Position numbers and translations under genes: made by a program
Notes under the pieces: generated by a model
Databases searched by the model: none
Seen by the model: only the letters and a program-made list of their open reading frames with translations
Told to the model about the DNA's origin: nothing
Part shown: positions 17,256-24,838 of the stretch, piece by piece
How the letters are laid out: the number at the start of each line of letters is the position of its first letter
Numbering within the stretch: position 1 is the first letter of the stretch
Assembly: GCA_017539045.1 (NCBI GenBank)
Contig: JAFYHS010000010.1
Location: 1-64,000 of the forward strand
Direction of reading: 5' to 3'
DNA length: 64,000 nucleotides
Source: Bacteroidales bacterium
GTDB taxonomy: Bacteria > Bacteroidota > Bacteroidia > Bacteroidales > F082

Positions 17256-18258
17256 GCTTAATTCTCGTCTTCCCCAAATGCTTATAAGCCAAATCGGTGC
17301 ATTCGCGGCCACGGGGCGTGCGCATGATGAAGCCTTCCTGGATGAGGAAAGGCTCGCAGACCTCCTCAATGGTGCCGGGGTCCTCGCCCACCGCCGTAGC
17401 GATGGTATTGACACCTACAGGACCACCCTTGAACTTGTCGATGATAGTGGTAAGGATCCTGTTGTCCATGTCGTCAAGGCCATGCTCATCCACGTTGAGT
17501 GCCTTCAAGCCGATTTTTGCGATGTCTAAGGTGATGGTGCCATCGCCTTGGATCTGGGCGAAGTCGCGGACGCGGCGCAGCAGCATGTTGGCAATACGCG
17601 GTGTGCCACGGCTGCGGCGCGCAATCTCGAAGGCCGCCGTATCGTCGATAGGCACACGCAGGATGCCTGCCGAGCGCTTCACGATCTTCGACAAGGTCTT
17701 GGCGTCATAATACTCCAAACGCTGCTTGATGCCGAAACGCTCACGCAAAGGTGCCGTCAGCATGCCGCTGCGAGTGGTGGCGCCGATCAAAGTGAAGGGA
17801 TTCAGTGTGATTTGAATGCTACGAGCGCTGGGGCCAGTCTCCAACATGATATCAATTCGGAAGTCCTCCATGGCGGAATAGAGATACTCCTCCACCACAG
17901 GGCTGAGGCGGTGAATCTCGTCGATGAACAGCACGTCGTTAGGCTCAAGGCTGGTGAGCAGACCTGCGAGGTTGCCCGGTTTGTCGAGCACAGGACCCGA
18001 GGTCATCTTCATGCCGACGCCCAACTCGTGGGCAATGATATACGACAAAGTGGTCTTGCCCAGACCTGGAGGGCCATACAACAAAGTATGGTCGAGGGCT
18101 TCGCCACGCTGGGCGGCGGCCTTCACGAAAACGCGTAGGTTGTCAACCACGTTTTGCTGCCCCGCAAAACTTTCAAACATATCGGGGCGCAAGGCGTTTT
18201 CGAGGTCTCTCTCGGCCTTGGAGAGATGGGAAGCGTTGGCGTCGAGGTTGCTGTTCAT
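17227..18258 (-). CDS. ruvB: Holliday junction branch migration ATPase RuvB
   Basis: RuvB is the hexameric AAA+ motor that, with RuvA, drives branch migration of Holliday junctions during recombination and repair. The 343 residues carry Walker A ([14 protein letters not shown]), Walker B ([10 protein letters not shown]), sensor 1 (GATTRSGML) and the C-terminal winged helix ([20 protein letters not shown], then [17 protein letters not shown]). Length and motif order are standard. ruvA and ruvC are not adjacent, which is usual in this phylum. A TATCTTTG element lies upstream at 18276-18283, divergent to the promoter of the SPOR gene. Confidence 0.98.
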   Translation of the reverse strand: MNSNLDANASHLSKAERDLENALRPDMFESFAGQQNVVDNLRVFVKAAAQRGEALDHTLLYGPPGLGKTTLSYIIAHELGVGMKMTSGPVLDKPGNLAGLLTSLEPNDVLFIDEIHRLSPVVEEYLYSAMEDFRIDIMLETGPSARSIQITLNPFTLIGATTRSGMLTAPLRERFGIKQRLEYYDAKTLSKIVKRSAGILRVPIDDTAAFEIARRSRGTPRIANMLLRRVRDFAQIQGDGTITLDIAKIGLKALNVDEHGLDDMDNRILTTIIDKFKGGPVGVNTIATAVGEDPGTIEEVCEPFLIQEGFIMRTPRGRECTDLAYKHLGKTRIKPTGEMSLFD

Positions 18259-18275
18259 AGGTTTGTTTTAGGTCG

Positions 18276-18283
18276 CAAAGATA
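18276..18283 (-). promoter_or_regulatory. Bacteroidota -7 element for ruvB
   Basis: Read on the minus strand this is TATCTTTG, 18 bp from the ruvB ATG. Confidence 0.55.
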
Positions 18284-18299
18284 CAACTTTCGACGGAAA

Positions 18300-18329
18300 T
18301 TTGCATATCATTAAAAAAATGTATCTTTG
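18300..18329 (+). promoter_or_regulatory. Bacteroidota promoter for the SPOR-domain gene
   Basis: A -33 TTTG (18300-18303) and a -7 TATCTTTG (18322-18329) are separated by 18 bp. They lie 19 bp upstream of the SPOR gene start, back to back with the ruvB promoter. Confidence 0.7.
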
Positions 18330-18348
18330 CAGCCTAAACCGATCGTTT

Positions 18349-18786
18349 ATGAGACGTATCCTTTGTCTATTCGTTTTCATCACGCTGGCCACCTTCGCTA
18401 TGGCGCAAAAGCACGGCTCCGTGACGGTACATCAGGACAGCCGCATCGAAAGCCTCATCGCAAAGCAGCGGGCACTGTATAGGGCTGATAGCACATTCAA
18501 CGGCTACCGCATCCACATATTCATGGAAATCGGCAACGAAGCCCTGCAACATGCCGAAGCAGTAAAAAGAAGATTTGAGAACGCCTTCCCCGACATCCCC
18601 ATCTACTTGACGTATGCCGAGCCTTATTTCCGTCTCCGTGCCGGCAATTTCCGCAACCGTGTGGAAGCCGAGAAATGCTTGCGCCGCATCAAGCCGAAGT
18701 TCAAAGAGGCCTTTGTTACCTCGGACATGATCTACCGGCCCAAGGTTAAGTTAGGAGGCAGTAATTACAGCTTTGATGAAGAATAA
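18349..18786 (+). CDS. SPOR-domain periplasmic protein
   Basis: The start at 18349 gives a clean signal peptide (MRRILCLFVFITLATFAMA with Gln next). The 145-residue product contains a single SPOR-like domain from about residue 48: GYRIHIFMEIGNEALQHAE, then FPDIPIYLTYAEPYFRLRAG, then NFRNRVEAEKCLRRIK. SPOR domains bind denuded peptidoglycan glycans at division sites, so a role in cell wall remodelling or septation is likely. It is a single-gene transcript with its own promoter and a strong terminator. Confidence 0.88.
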   Translation: MRRILCLFVFITLATFAMAQKHGSVTVHQDSRIESLIAKQRALYRADSTFNGYRIHIFMEIGNEALQHAEAVKRRFENAFPDIPIYLTYAEPYFRLRAGNFRNRVEAEKCLRRIKPKFKEAFVTSDMIYRPKVKLGGSNYSFDEE

Positions 18787-18790
18787 AAAC

Positions 18791-18818
18791 AAAAGAGGCG
18801 CTGATGAGCGCCTCTTTT
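18791..18818. terminator. Bidirectional intrinsic terminator
   Basis: AAAAGAGGCGCT, loop GATG, AGCGCCTCTTTT, then further Ts: a perfect 12-bp stem between the SPOR gene and the convergent dehydrogenase gene. Confidence 0.9.
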
Positions 18819-18822
18819 TTGT

Positions 18823-19743
18823 TTAGCAATACCTTTCTTCGATATTTCTGACCACAATGCCCAACCGCAGGATGAAAGCCTCCTCGGTGGCAAAGCCGAT
18901 GTGGGGCAACATGATGAGATTGGGTGCGCCGAACAACGGATTCTCGGGCTTCAATGGCGGCTCGGTGCCATAGACGTCAGTGGCCGCTCCAGCAATCTTT
19001 CCCTGTTTCAACGCGTTGGCCAAAGCCATTTCATTCACCACGGGACCGCGGGCGGTATTCACCATAATGGCACTCGGCTTCATCAGTGCGAAGTCTTTCT
19101 CCGTGATGAAGTCGCGGGTCTCAGCGTTCAAGGCGATGTGTAAGGTGACGATGTCGGATTCCTTCAGCAAAGTCTCCTTATCCACGAACGGCACGCCGTC
19201 GACATGTTTTGGGGTGCGATTCCAGACCAGCACCTTGCAGCCGAAGGCATTGGCCAACTTAGCCACACGCTGGCCGATGTTACCCATACCGATGATGCCA
19301 ATGGTCTTGCCTCCGATCTCGCGACCGGGCATGATGCCCTTTCGGTTGCATTGACGGGTAATAGCATCGTTTTCAAGCACTTTTCGATAGACGTCAATCA
19401 TCATGGCGATGGCCAATTCGGCCACGGCCTCGGTGCTGTAGCCTGCCGCGTTTTTCACGACGATGCCACGACGCTGGCATTCCTCCATGTCGATATGGTC
19501 CAAACCCGTGAAGGCGATGGAGAGCATCTTCAAGTTGGGACAGGCATCGAGGAAATCCTTGCGCAGCGGTATGTTGCTCTCGACGATGACTTCGGCACCT
19601 ACGGCGCGACGTTTCAACTCATCGGGATTCTCATTGCGATCGGGATAAATGACGACTTCATGTCCGGCCTTCTTCAAGCCAGTACATGCAGCCTCAATCT
19701 GCTGAACTTTCAAGCCCAACGGCTCCAAAAAGACGATTTTCAT
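18823..19743 (-). CDS. D-isomer-specific 2-hydroxyacid dehydrogenase family protein
   Basis: The start at 19743 (MKIVFLEPLG) is used; the open frame upstream overlaps the RidA gene and is not coding. The 306 residues show the NAD-binding motif GIIGMGNIGQRVA (GxGxxG) and the catalytic Arg in VNTARGPVVN. The catalytic Glu is in YGTEPPLKP and the catalytic His in LPHIGFATEEA. The family reduces 2-ketoacids or oxidises D-2-hydroxyacids such as glycerate, lactate or phosphoglycerate. The substrate cannot be fixed from sequence. Its ATG overlaps the stop of the upstream ridA gene by 4 bp (ATGA). This tight pairing suggests that RidA disposes of reactive imine products formed in the same pathway, which is inference. 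Confidence 0.9.
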   Translation of the reverse strand: MKIVFLEPLGLKVQQIEAACTGLKKAGHEVVIYPDRNENPDELKRRAVGAEVIVESNIPLRKDFLDACPNLKMLSIAFTGLDHIDMEECQRRGIVVKNAAGYSTEAVAELAIAMMIDVYRKVLENDAITRQCNRKGIMPGREIGGKTIGIIGMGNIGQRVAKLANAFGCKVLVWNRTPKHVDGVPFVDKETLLKESDIVTLHIALNAETRDFITEKDFALMKPSAIMVNTARGPVVNEMALANALKQGKIAGAATDVYGTEPPLKPENPLFGAPNLIMLPHIGFATEEAFILRLGIVVRNIEERYC

Positions 19744-20114
19744 TTTGCAGCGATCATTTCGATTTCGACCAAGGCCTTCTTGGGCAGTTCCTTCACGGCA
19801 AAAGCAGCACGAGCAGGATAGTCGCCCTTGAAATACTTGCCATAAACGGCGTTCATCTCGCCAAAATAGCTCATGTCGGCCAAATAACAAGTCGATTTCA
19901 CCACATTGTCGAAGGTGCAGCCCGCCTCGTTGAGGATGGCCTCAAGGTTCTTCAGACTTTGTTCCGTCTGAGCGCTGACGCCTTCGGGCATCTCTCCCGT
20001 AGCGGGATTGATGGGCAGCTGACCTGAAATGAACACCATTCCGTTGGCTTCAATGGCTTGAGAATAAGGACCGATGGCTCCGGGAGCCTTTGTAGTAGCA
20101 ATAACTTTTTTCAT
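19740..20114 (-). CDS. ridA: RidA family reactive imine/enamine deaminase
   Basis: RidA hydrolyses reactive 2-aminoacrylate-type enamines made by PLP enzymes. The start at 20114 (MKKVIATTKAPGAIGPYSQA) is the canonical one. The family signature residues are visible: the substrate-binding Arg in YPARAAFAVKELPK, VFISGQLPINPATGEMPEG, and the C-terminal ALVEIEMIAAK. The length of 124 residues is standard and the proteins form trimers. It is transcribed together with the downstream dehydrogenase gene and has a promoter element at 20145-20152. Confidence 0.95.
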   Translation of the reverse strand: MKKVIATTKAPGAIGPYSQAIEANGMVFISGQLPINPATGEMPEGVSAQTEQSLKNLEAILNEAGCTFDNVVKSTCYLADMSYFGEMNAVYGKYFKGDYPARAAFAVKELPKKALVEIEMIAAK

Positions 20115-20144
20115 TGTATAAAGATTTAGATTAATTTCCACCTG

Positions 20145-20152
20145 CAAAAATA
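20145..20152 (-). promoter_or_regulatory. Bacteroidota -7 element for ridA
   Basis: Read on the minus strand this is TATTTTTG, 30 bp upstream of the ridA ATG. Only ten bases separate it from the opposite-strand promoter of divIC, so the two promoters may interfere or be co-regulated. Confidence 0.55.
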
Positions 20153-20162
20153 GGAAAAATAT

Positions 20163-20170
20163 TACCTTTG
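20163..20170 (+). promoter_or_regulatory. Bacteroidota -7 element for the divIC operon
   Basis: TACCTTTG matches TAnnTTTG and lies 44 bp upstream of the divIC start. Confidence 0.55.
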
Positions 20171-20214
20171 CAAGCTGAAATCGTAAGATAAAAACGTAGT
20201 CAAAAACACTCGCC

Positions 20215-20511
20215 ATGACGTTCAAAGAAGTTCTCCGTAAGCTAAACAACCGCTACGTGTATGCCACGCTGGCCTTCCTGGTTATCATCCTGTTCATCGA
20301 CCAGTTCAACCTCTTTGAGCAAATCCGTCTTTCAAAAGCATTGAAAGACCAGAAGCAGCAGATCGACTACTACGAAAAGGAGCTCTCCGAGAGCAAGGAA
20401 TACCTCGAAAACCTGAATAACGACACCGCCACGATGGAGAAAGTGGCCCGTGAACAGTACATGATGAAGCGCGACAACGAGGTCATCTATCTAATCGAGA
20501 CCCAGAAATGA
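20215..20511 (+). CDS. divIC: FtsB/DivIC-like septum formation protein
   Basis: The 98-residue bitopic protein has a short cytoplasmic N-terminus and one membrane helix (about 17-33, YATLAFLVIILFIDQF). A periplasmic coiled coil follows (about 40-80, ALKDQKQQIDYYEKELSESK) and the family end motif VAREQYMMKRDNEVIYLIE. FtsB/DivIC proteins form a complex with FtsL and FtsQ/DivIB that activates septal peptidoglycan synthesis. The next gene overlaps its stop by 4 bp. Confidence 0.88.
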   Translation: MTFKEVLRKLNNRYVYATLAFLVIILFIDQFNLFEQIRLSKALKDQKQQIDYYEKELSESKEYLENLNNDTATMEKVAREQYMMKRDNEVIYLIETQK

Positions 20512-22964
20512 AGTCGTTCGAACGCATACGATTCCCATTCCCCTTATTGTTACTACTCTTTGTGATGTCATCAGGGCTTTTGCATGCCCAGACACACACC
20601 CTCAGCGGGAAAGTCACTGACGAGAAAAACCGTCAGCCACTGGCTTTTGTCAATGTGGTCATCAACGAGGGTCTGCAAGGCTGCATCACCGATATCGACG
20701 GCAAATACGAAATCAGCGCCAACGAAGCCATCACCAAAATCAGTTTCTCATCCATAGGCTACGAGCCCGTCACCCTCACCCTTGAGCCCAACCAAAGACG
20801 TTGTAATGTCGCCCTAAGACCCACCACTTTTGAACTGGGGGAAGTGACCGTGGAAGCGGGTGAAAACCCTGCCCACCGCATCATCGACAGCTTGCTGCGG
20901 CACCGCGACGCCAACAATCCCAATTCGTTGGATTCGTATCGCTACAACATCTACGACCAGATGGTGATCACCATCGACAGCAGCGATTTCGGGGAAGCCC
21001 TTGCTTACGAAACGGCCACTGAGCAGACCGACCTGCAAATGTTCGACAGCATCCTCAAGAAAAACAACCTCATGGTGATGGAGACCGCCTCGGAGGTGCT
21101 ATTCATGGCGCCCGACCGCAAGCTGCAGAACGTGCTCGGAACCAAGATCGCAGGGATGAAAGAGCCTACTTTCATCTACCTCGTCAACAGCATGCAGAGC
21201 ATCAGCTTCTATGAGGAGACCATCAACGTCACTGGTACTGATTATGTCAACCCCATCAGCAGGGGCAGCAAGAACCACTATTTCTTCACGCTCGAATCCG
21301 TCAACCCCATCGGCCAGGGCGACTCGCTCTATGTCATCTCCTTCCATCCGTTTATGGGTAGCAACTTCAACGGACTGAGGGGCAGTATGACCGTCAACAG
21401 CGACGGCTGGGCCTTGCAAAGCGTGAAGGCCGAACCCGACAAGCAGGAAGGGCTCTTCACCGCCAGCATCCAACAGCTGTATCAGAAAGTGGAAGGCCAA
21501 TGGTTCCCAAAACAGCTGAATACCAACCTCAAATTCCCGAGCATTGTCGTCGACATCGACGGCATAGCCTTCCCCATGGTAGCCATCGGCAAGAGCTATC
21601 TGACCGACATCACTATCAACCCCGAAGTCAGCAAGAAACAGTTTTCCGACATCGAGATCTTGGTGGACCCTGACGCCGCCTTCCGTGATGAGGACTTCTG
21701 GGCGGGACGACGCATCGACTCGCTCAGCGACAGGATACGCGCCACCTACGCCTTCGTTGACTCGCTCACCCGCGGCAACGACCTTATCGACAAGGCCTTG
21801 GTCTGGACCGAAAAGCTGGTCAACCAATCCGCCGTTCCCCTGGGGCCCATCGACCTCAACCTCGGCAACATGATCAACATCTCCGGGCAACGCGGCCTGT
21901 TCTTCGGCCTGGGTGCCTCCACCAATGACCGTTTTTCACGCTTCATCAGCTTCAACGGCTACTTCGGCTATTGGACCCGACTAAAACGATTGGACTTCGG
22001 CGCAGGGACCAAGATGTACCTCAACAGGCAACGGCAGATGGAACTCGGAGCTTATTATGGTCGAAGATCGCATCCCATCGGTGAATTCGGCGGGCTGCAA
22101 GAACGCTATTCCCTGCTTTCAGAGTCAGACTACAAATACTCCATCTACGAGAACATACACGCCCGTGGAACGCGTTTCGACCTAAGCTTCGCCACTCGTT
22201 TTGCACGACATTTCAAAGTCTTTGTCAACCTCAGCACAAGCCACAGGAACTACAACGCCCAGTTCTTCCACCTCCCTTCCGACTCGTTGACCGAGGCACG
22301 TTTCACTCAAGCAGAGGTCAAGCTTCGTTTCGCATACAAGGAAAAGTTCCTCAGCACCACAAATGGCCTCCAATCACTAGGTACTACTTATCCCGTCTTT
22401 TGGCTGTCCTACATGCATGCCTTCCCCTATCTCGGAGGCCAATATGAATACGACCGCTTCAAATTCGAGGTGTCGAAAAACTTCTATACGCCCTATATGG
22501 GGGTGTCGAAGATCATACTGCAAGCGGGCTATGCCACCGAAGGCTGTCCCGTGATGGAGACTTTCAATATCTTAGGCTCTTATGATCGCTTTGGCCTGTA
22601 TTCCCCGGGCAGCTTCGGCACCATGCGCCTCGACGAGTTCTTCTGCGACCGTTTCGTGGCGCTTTACCTGAGCCATAACTTCAGCGGTATGCTGTGGAAG
22701 ACGGATTCGGAATGGTTCAAGCCCGAGTTGGTGCTCATCACCAATCTGGGCTGGGGCGACATGCCTCGGGCACGAGCTTATCCCAACAAGAACTTCAAGA
22801 CCATGGAGAAAGGCTATTTTGAGAGCGGTTTCGTCGTGAAAGGGCTACTCAACCTGCCGCTGGTCAAAGTCGGGTTGGGCGCCTTCTACCGTTACGGACC
22901 CTATAGCTTCGATAACGTATGGAACAACTTCGCCTTCAAATGGAGCGCGACATTCACCATGTAA
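20508..22964 (+). CDS. DUF5686-type outer membrane protein with carboxypeptidase-regulatory-like domain
   Basis: The signal peptide (LLHA|Q) is followed by a CarboxypepD_reg-like beta sandwich at about residues 32-115: LSGKVTDEKNRQPLAFVNVV, then ITDIDGKYEIS, then LRPTTFELGEVTVEAGENP. After HRIIDSLLRHRDANNPNSLD comes the long DUF5686 region, which ends in aromatic-rich amphipathic strands consistent with an outer membrane barrel (final residues FAFKWSATFTM). At 818 residues it matches the family. The proteins resemble TonB-dependent receptors in their N-terminal domain but lack a plug motif, and their function is not established. It is translationally coupled to divIC (ATGA overlap) and followed 4 bp later by apbE. 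Confidence 0.87.
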   Translation: MKSFERIRFPFPLLLLLFVMSSGLLHAQTHTLSGKVTDEKNRQPLAFVNVVINEGLQGCITDIDGKYEISANEAITKISFSSIGYEPVTLTLEPNQRRCNVALRPTTFELGEVTVEAGENPAHRIIDSLLRHRDANNPNSLDSYRYNIYDQMVITIDSSDFGEALAYETATEQTDLQMFDSILKKNNLMVMETASEVLFMAPDRKLQNVLGTKIAGMKEPTFIYLVNSMQSISFYEETINVTGTDYVNPISRGSKNHYFFTLESVNPIGQGDSLYVISFHPFMGSNFNGLRGSMTVNSDGWALQSVKAEPDKQEGLFTASIQQLYQKVEGQWFPKQLNTNLKFPSIVVDIDGIAFPMVAIGKSYLTDITINPEVSKKQFSDIEILVDPDAAFRDEDFWAGRRIDSLSDRIRATYAFVDSLTRGNDLIDKALVWTEKLVNQSAVPLGPIDLNLGNMINISGQRGLFFGLGASTNDRFSRFISFNGYFGYWTRLKRLDFGAGTKMYLNRQRQMELGAYYGRRSHPIGEFGGLQERYSLLSESDYKYSIYENIHARGTRFDLSFATRFARHFKVFVNLSTSHRNYNAQFFHLPSDSLTEARFTQAEVKLRFAYKEKFLSTTNGLQSLGTTYPVFWLSYMHAFPYLGGQYEYDRFKFEVSKNFYTPYMGVSKIILQAGYATEGCPVMETFNILGSYDRFGLYSPGSFGTMRLDEFFCDRFVALYLSHNFSGMLWKTDSEWFKPELVLITNLGWGDMPRARAYPNKNFKTMEKGYFESGFVVKGLLNLPLVKVGLGAFYRYGPYSFDNVWNNFAFKWSATFTM

Positions 22965-22968
22965 GCCT

Positions 22969-23952
22969 ATGAAAAGACTCGCCATCCTACTCATCCTCGC
23001 CATTGGGCTTGCCTCGTGCAGCCAACAGCCCAAAAAGATCGTCCTTGAAGGCTTGGCCCAAGGTTCTTACTATGCCATCACCTATTTCGACGAACAAAAC
23101 CGAAACTTCCAACAAGAGATCGATTCCATTTTCCATGCCGTCGACATGTCGGTCAACCTGTGGGTCGAAAACTCCATCATCTCGAGAGTGAATCGCAACG
23201 AAGAAGTAGCGCTGGATTCCATCTTCATCGACAATTTCAAGATCGCACAGGAGGCTGCCCATATTTCCGATGGATATTTCGACCCCACCATCTCACCTAT
23301 CGTGGCCGCTTGGGGTTTCAGCTACAAAAAAGGAGATACGCTCACGCCACAGCTCATCGACAGCCTACGCACCTTGGTCGATTATCGAAAAGTTAGAATT
23401 GAAAACGGACATGTGATCAAAGACAATCCTGCCATTACGTTGGACTTCAACGCCATAGCGCAAGGCTACACCTCCGACCTGATTGCTTCGTTTCTGGAAA
23501 GTAAAGGCGTTAAGAACTACCTGGTCGACACAGGAGGCGAAATTATGGCCAGGGGAGGCAAACCTAATGGCCAGCCTTGGATTGTAGGCATAGAGAAGCC
23601 CGCTGACAACGAGAACTCGGAGCAGGTAGTCCAGACCCGTATCGCCGTGCACGACAAGGGCGTGGTCACCTCGGGCAGCACCCGAAAATACGTGGAGCGC
23701 AACGGAAAGCGTTACTCACACTGCATCAACCCGAAGACGGGTTGTCCCGTAGAGCATCATGTGCTGAGTGTCACCGTGACGGCCGACAATGCCACCTGGG
23801 CCGACGCTTTGGCCTCCATTTGCATGGTGATGGGTTTGGAGCAGTCGTTGCCGCTCATCGAAAGCATGGATGGTGTGGAGGCCTATTACATCTTCATCAA
23901 CGAAAACGGAAAGCTGGAGACCTTCGCCACGGAAGGTTTCGTCACCCTATAA
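22969..23952 (+). CDS. apbE: FAD:protein FMN transferase (ApbE family lipoprotein)
   Basis: ApbE attaches FMN covalently to threonine in subunits such as NqrB, NqrC and RnfG outside the cytoplasmic membrane. The lipoprotein signal ends in LASC. Family motifs are TLDFNAIAQGYTSDLIA, YLVDTGGEIMARGGKPNG, KGVVTSGSTRKY, then YSHCINPKTGCPV and the metal-binding TADNATWADALAS. The length of 327 residues is normal. It lies 4 bp after the DUF5686 gene and 10 bp before a pseudouridine synthase gene, in an apparent four-gene operon. No Nqr or Rnf genes lie in the window. Confidence 0.95.
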   Translation: MKRLAILLILAIGLASCSQQPKKIVLEGLAQGSYYAITYFDEQNRNFQQEIDSIFHAVDMSVNLWVENSIISRVNRNEEVALDSIFIDNFKIAQEAAHISDGYFDPTISPIVAAWGFSYKKGDTLTPQLIDSLRTLVDYRKVRIENGHVIKDNPAITLDFNAIAQGYTSDLIASFLESKGVKNYLVDTGGEIMARGGKPNGQPWIVGIEKPADNENSEQVVQTRIAVHDKGVVTSGSTRKYVERNGKRYSHCINPKTGCPVEHHVLSVTVTADNATWADALASICMVMGLEQSLPLIESMDGVEAYYIFINENGKLETFATEGFVTL

Positions 23953-23962
23953 GCGCAAAGCT

Positions 23963-24508
23963 ATGGTCATCCTATTCAACAAGCCATACGGAGTATTGAG
24001 TCAATTCACACCCGAAGCGGGGCATCGCGCCCTCGACGAGTTCGGGCTCCCTGCGGAGGTATATGCCGCGGGGAGGCTGGACCACGACAGCGAAGGCGCC
24101 TTGCTACTCACCGACGACGGGAAGCTTATCAAGAAACTGTTGGATCCCAAGTTTGAGCATCCTCGTACCTATCTGGCCCAGGTTGACGGGCAGATCACGC
24201 CTGAAGCCATTCGACAGCTACAGAAAGGCATGGTCATCAAAGGCTACCGCACCAAACCCTGCAAGGCCGAGATGGTGGAGGCGCCTGAATGGCTATGGGA
24301 AAGGGTGCCGCCCATCCGCTATCGTGCAGCCATACCCACCAGCTGGGTGCGTCTCACCCTCATCGAGGGCAAGAACCGCCAAGTGCGGCATATGACGGCA
24401 GCCGTAGGCTTCCCCACACTGCGGCTTATCAGGATACAGATTGGAAACATAGCATTGGGAGAGTTACAGCCCGGCGAATGGAAAGTGGTTACTGAACGTG
24501 TAATTTGA
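23963..24508 (+). CDS. RluE/RsuA-type RNA pseudouridine synthase
   Basis: The start at 23963 gives MVILFNKPYGVLSQFTPE, the standard opening of the short RluE-like branch that lacks an S4 domain. The catalytic aspartate lies in AAGRLDHDSEGALLLTDDG. The other family motifs are HPRTYLAQVDG and LTLIEGKNRQVRHMTAAVG. The length is 181 residues. RluE converts U2457 of 23S rRNA in E. coli; the exact target here is inferred from the family only. It is the last gene of the divIC-apbE operon and is followed by a strong terminator. Confidence 0.9.
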   Translation: MVILFNKPYGVLSQFTPEAGHRALDEFGLPAEVYAAGRLDHDSEGALLLTDDGKLIKKLLDPKFEHPRTYLAQVDGQITPEAIRQLQKGMVIKGYRTKPCKAEMVEAPEWLWERVPPIRYRAAIPTSWVRLTLIEGKNRQVRHMTAAVGFPTLRLIRIQIGNIALGELQPGEWKVVTERVI

Positions 24509-24522
24509 TGATATACAAAAAA

Positions 24523-24550
24523 AAAGAAAGCTGCTTGAGCAGCTTTCTTT
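24523..24550. terminator. Bidirectional terminator between the pseudouridine synthase gene and tRNA-Lys
   Basis: AAAGAAAGCTGC, loop TTGA, GCAGCTTTCTTT: a perfect 12-bp stem with A and T runs on either side. It can end the plus-strand operon and the minus-strand tRNA transcript. Confidence 0.9.
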
Positions 24551-24553
24551 TCG

Positions 24554-24626
24554 TACTCCCGCAGGGGGTCGAACCCTGGACACCCTGATTAAGAGTCAGG
24601 TGCTCTACCAACTGAGCTACGGAAGC
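24554..24626 (-). tRNA. tRNA-Lys (anticodon CUU)
   Basis: The minus strand gives a 73-nt cloverleaf beginning GCTTCCGTAGCTCAGTTGG. The anticodon stem CCTGA/TCAGG encloses the loop CTCTTAA, so the anticodon is CTT. The T-arm contains GGTTCGACC, and the acceptor arm GCTTCCG pairs with CGGGAGT followed by discriminator A. CCA is not encoded. Confidence 0.95.
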
Positions 24627-24640
24627 ATCGTTTGTGGCTG

Positions 24641-24648
24641 CAAAAATA
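24641..24648 (-). promoter_or_regulatory. Bacteroidota -7 element for tRNA-Lys
   Basis: Read on the minus strand this is TATTTTTG, 14 bp upstream of the mature tRNA 5' end. Confidence 0.6.
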
Positions 24649-24806
24649 CAACCTTTTTCCTTACGAAAGTCGTTTTTTAACAACTTTTTTTCATATCATA
24701 TATAATAATCACAATATCAACGTCTTAAAAAACAGCATTAACCGGCATCACCATCGCTTAGCTCGCTTTCACAAAAGCGCTTTTTCGCCAAATCAAGGAT
24801 TCTTCC

Positions 24807-24814
24807 TATTTTTG
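24807..24814 (+). promoter_or_regulatory. Bacteroidota -7 element for the LTA-synthase-like gene
   Basis: TATTTTTG lies 24 bp upstream of the ATG at 24839 and supports that start over the longer open frame beginning at 24632, which would run through the promoter. The stretch 24649-24806 is AT-rich and shows no gene. Confidence 0.6.
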
Positions 24815-24838
24815 CATCCCATCCCACATCATCAAACG

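Noticed and set aside
24632..24838. 69-codon upstream extension of the LTA-synthase-like protein
   Set aside because: A TATTTTTG promoter element lies inside it and the sequence is His/Phe-rich without membrane-helix character. The ATG at 24839 fits.
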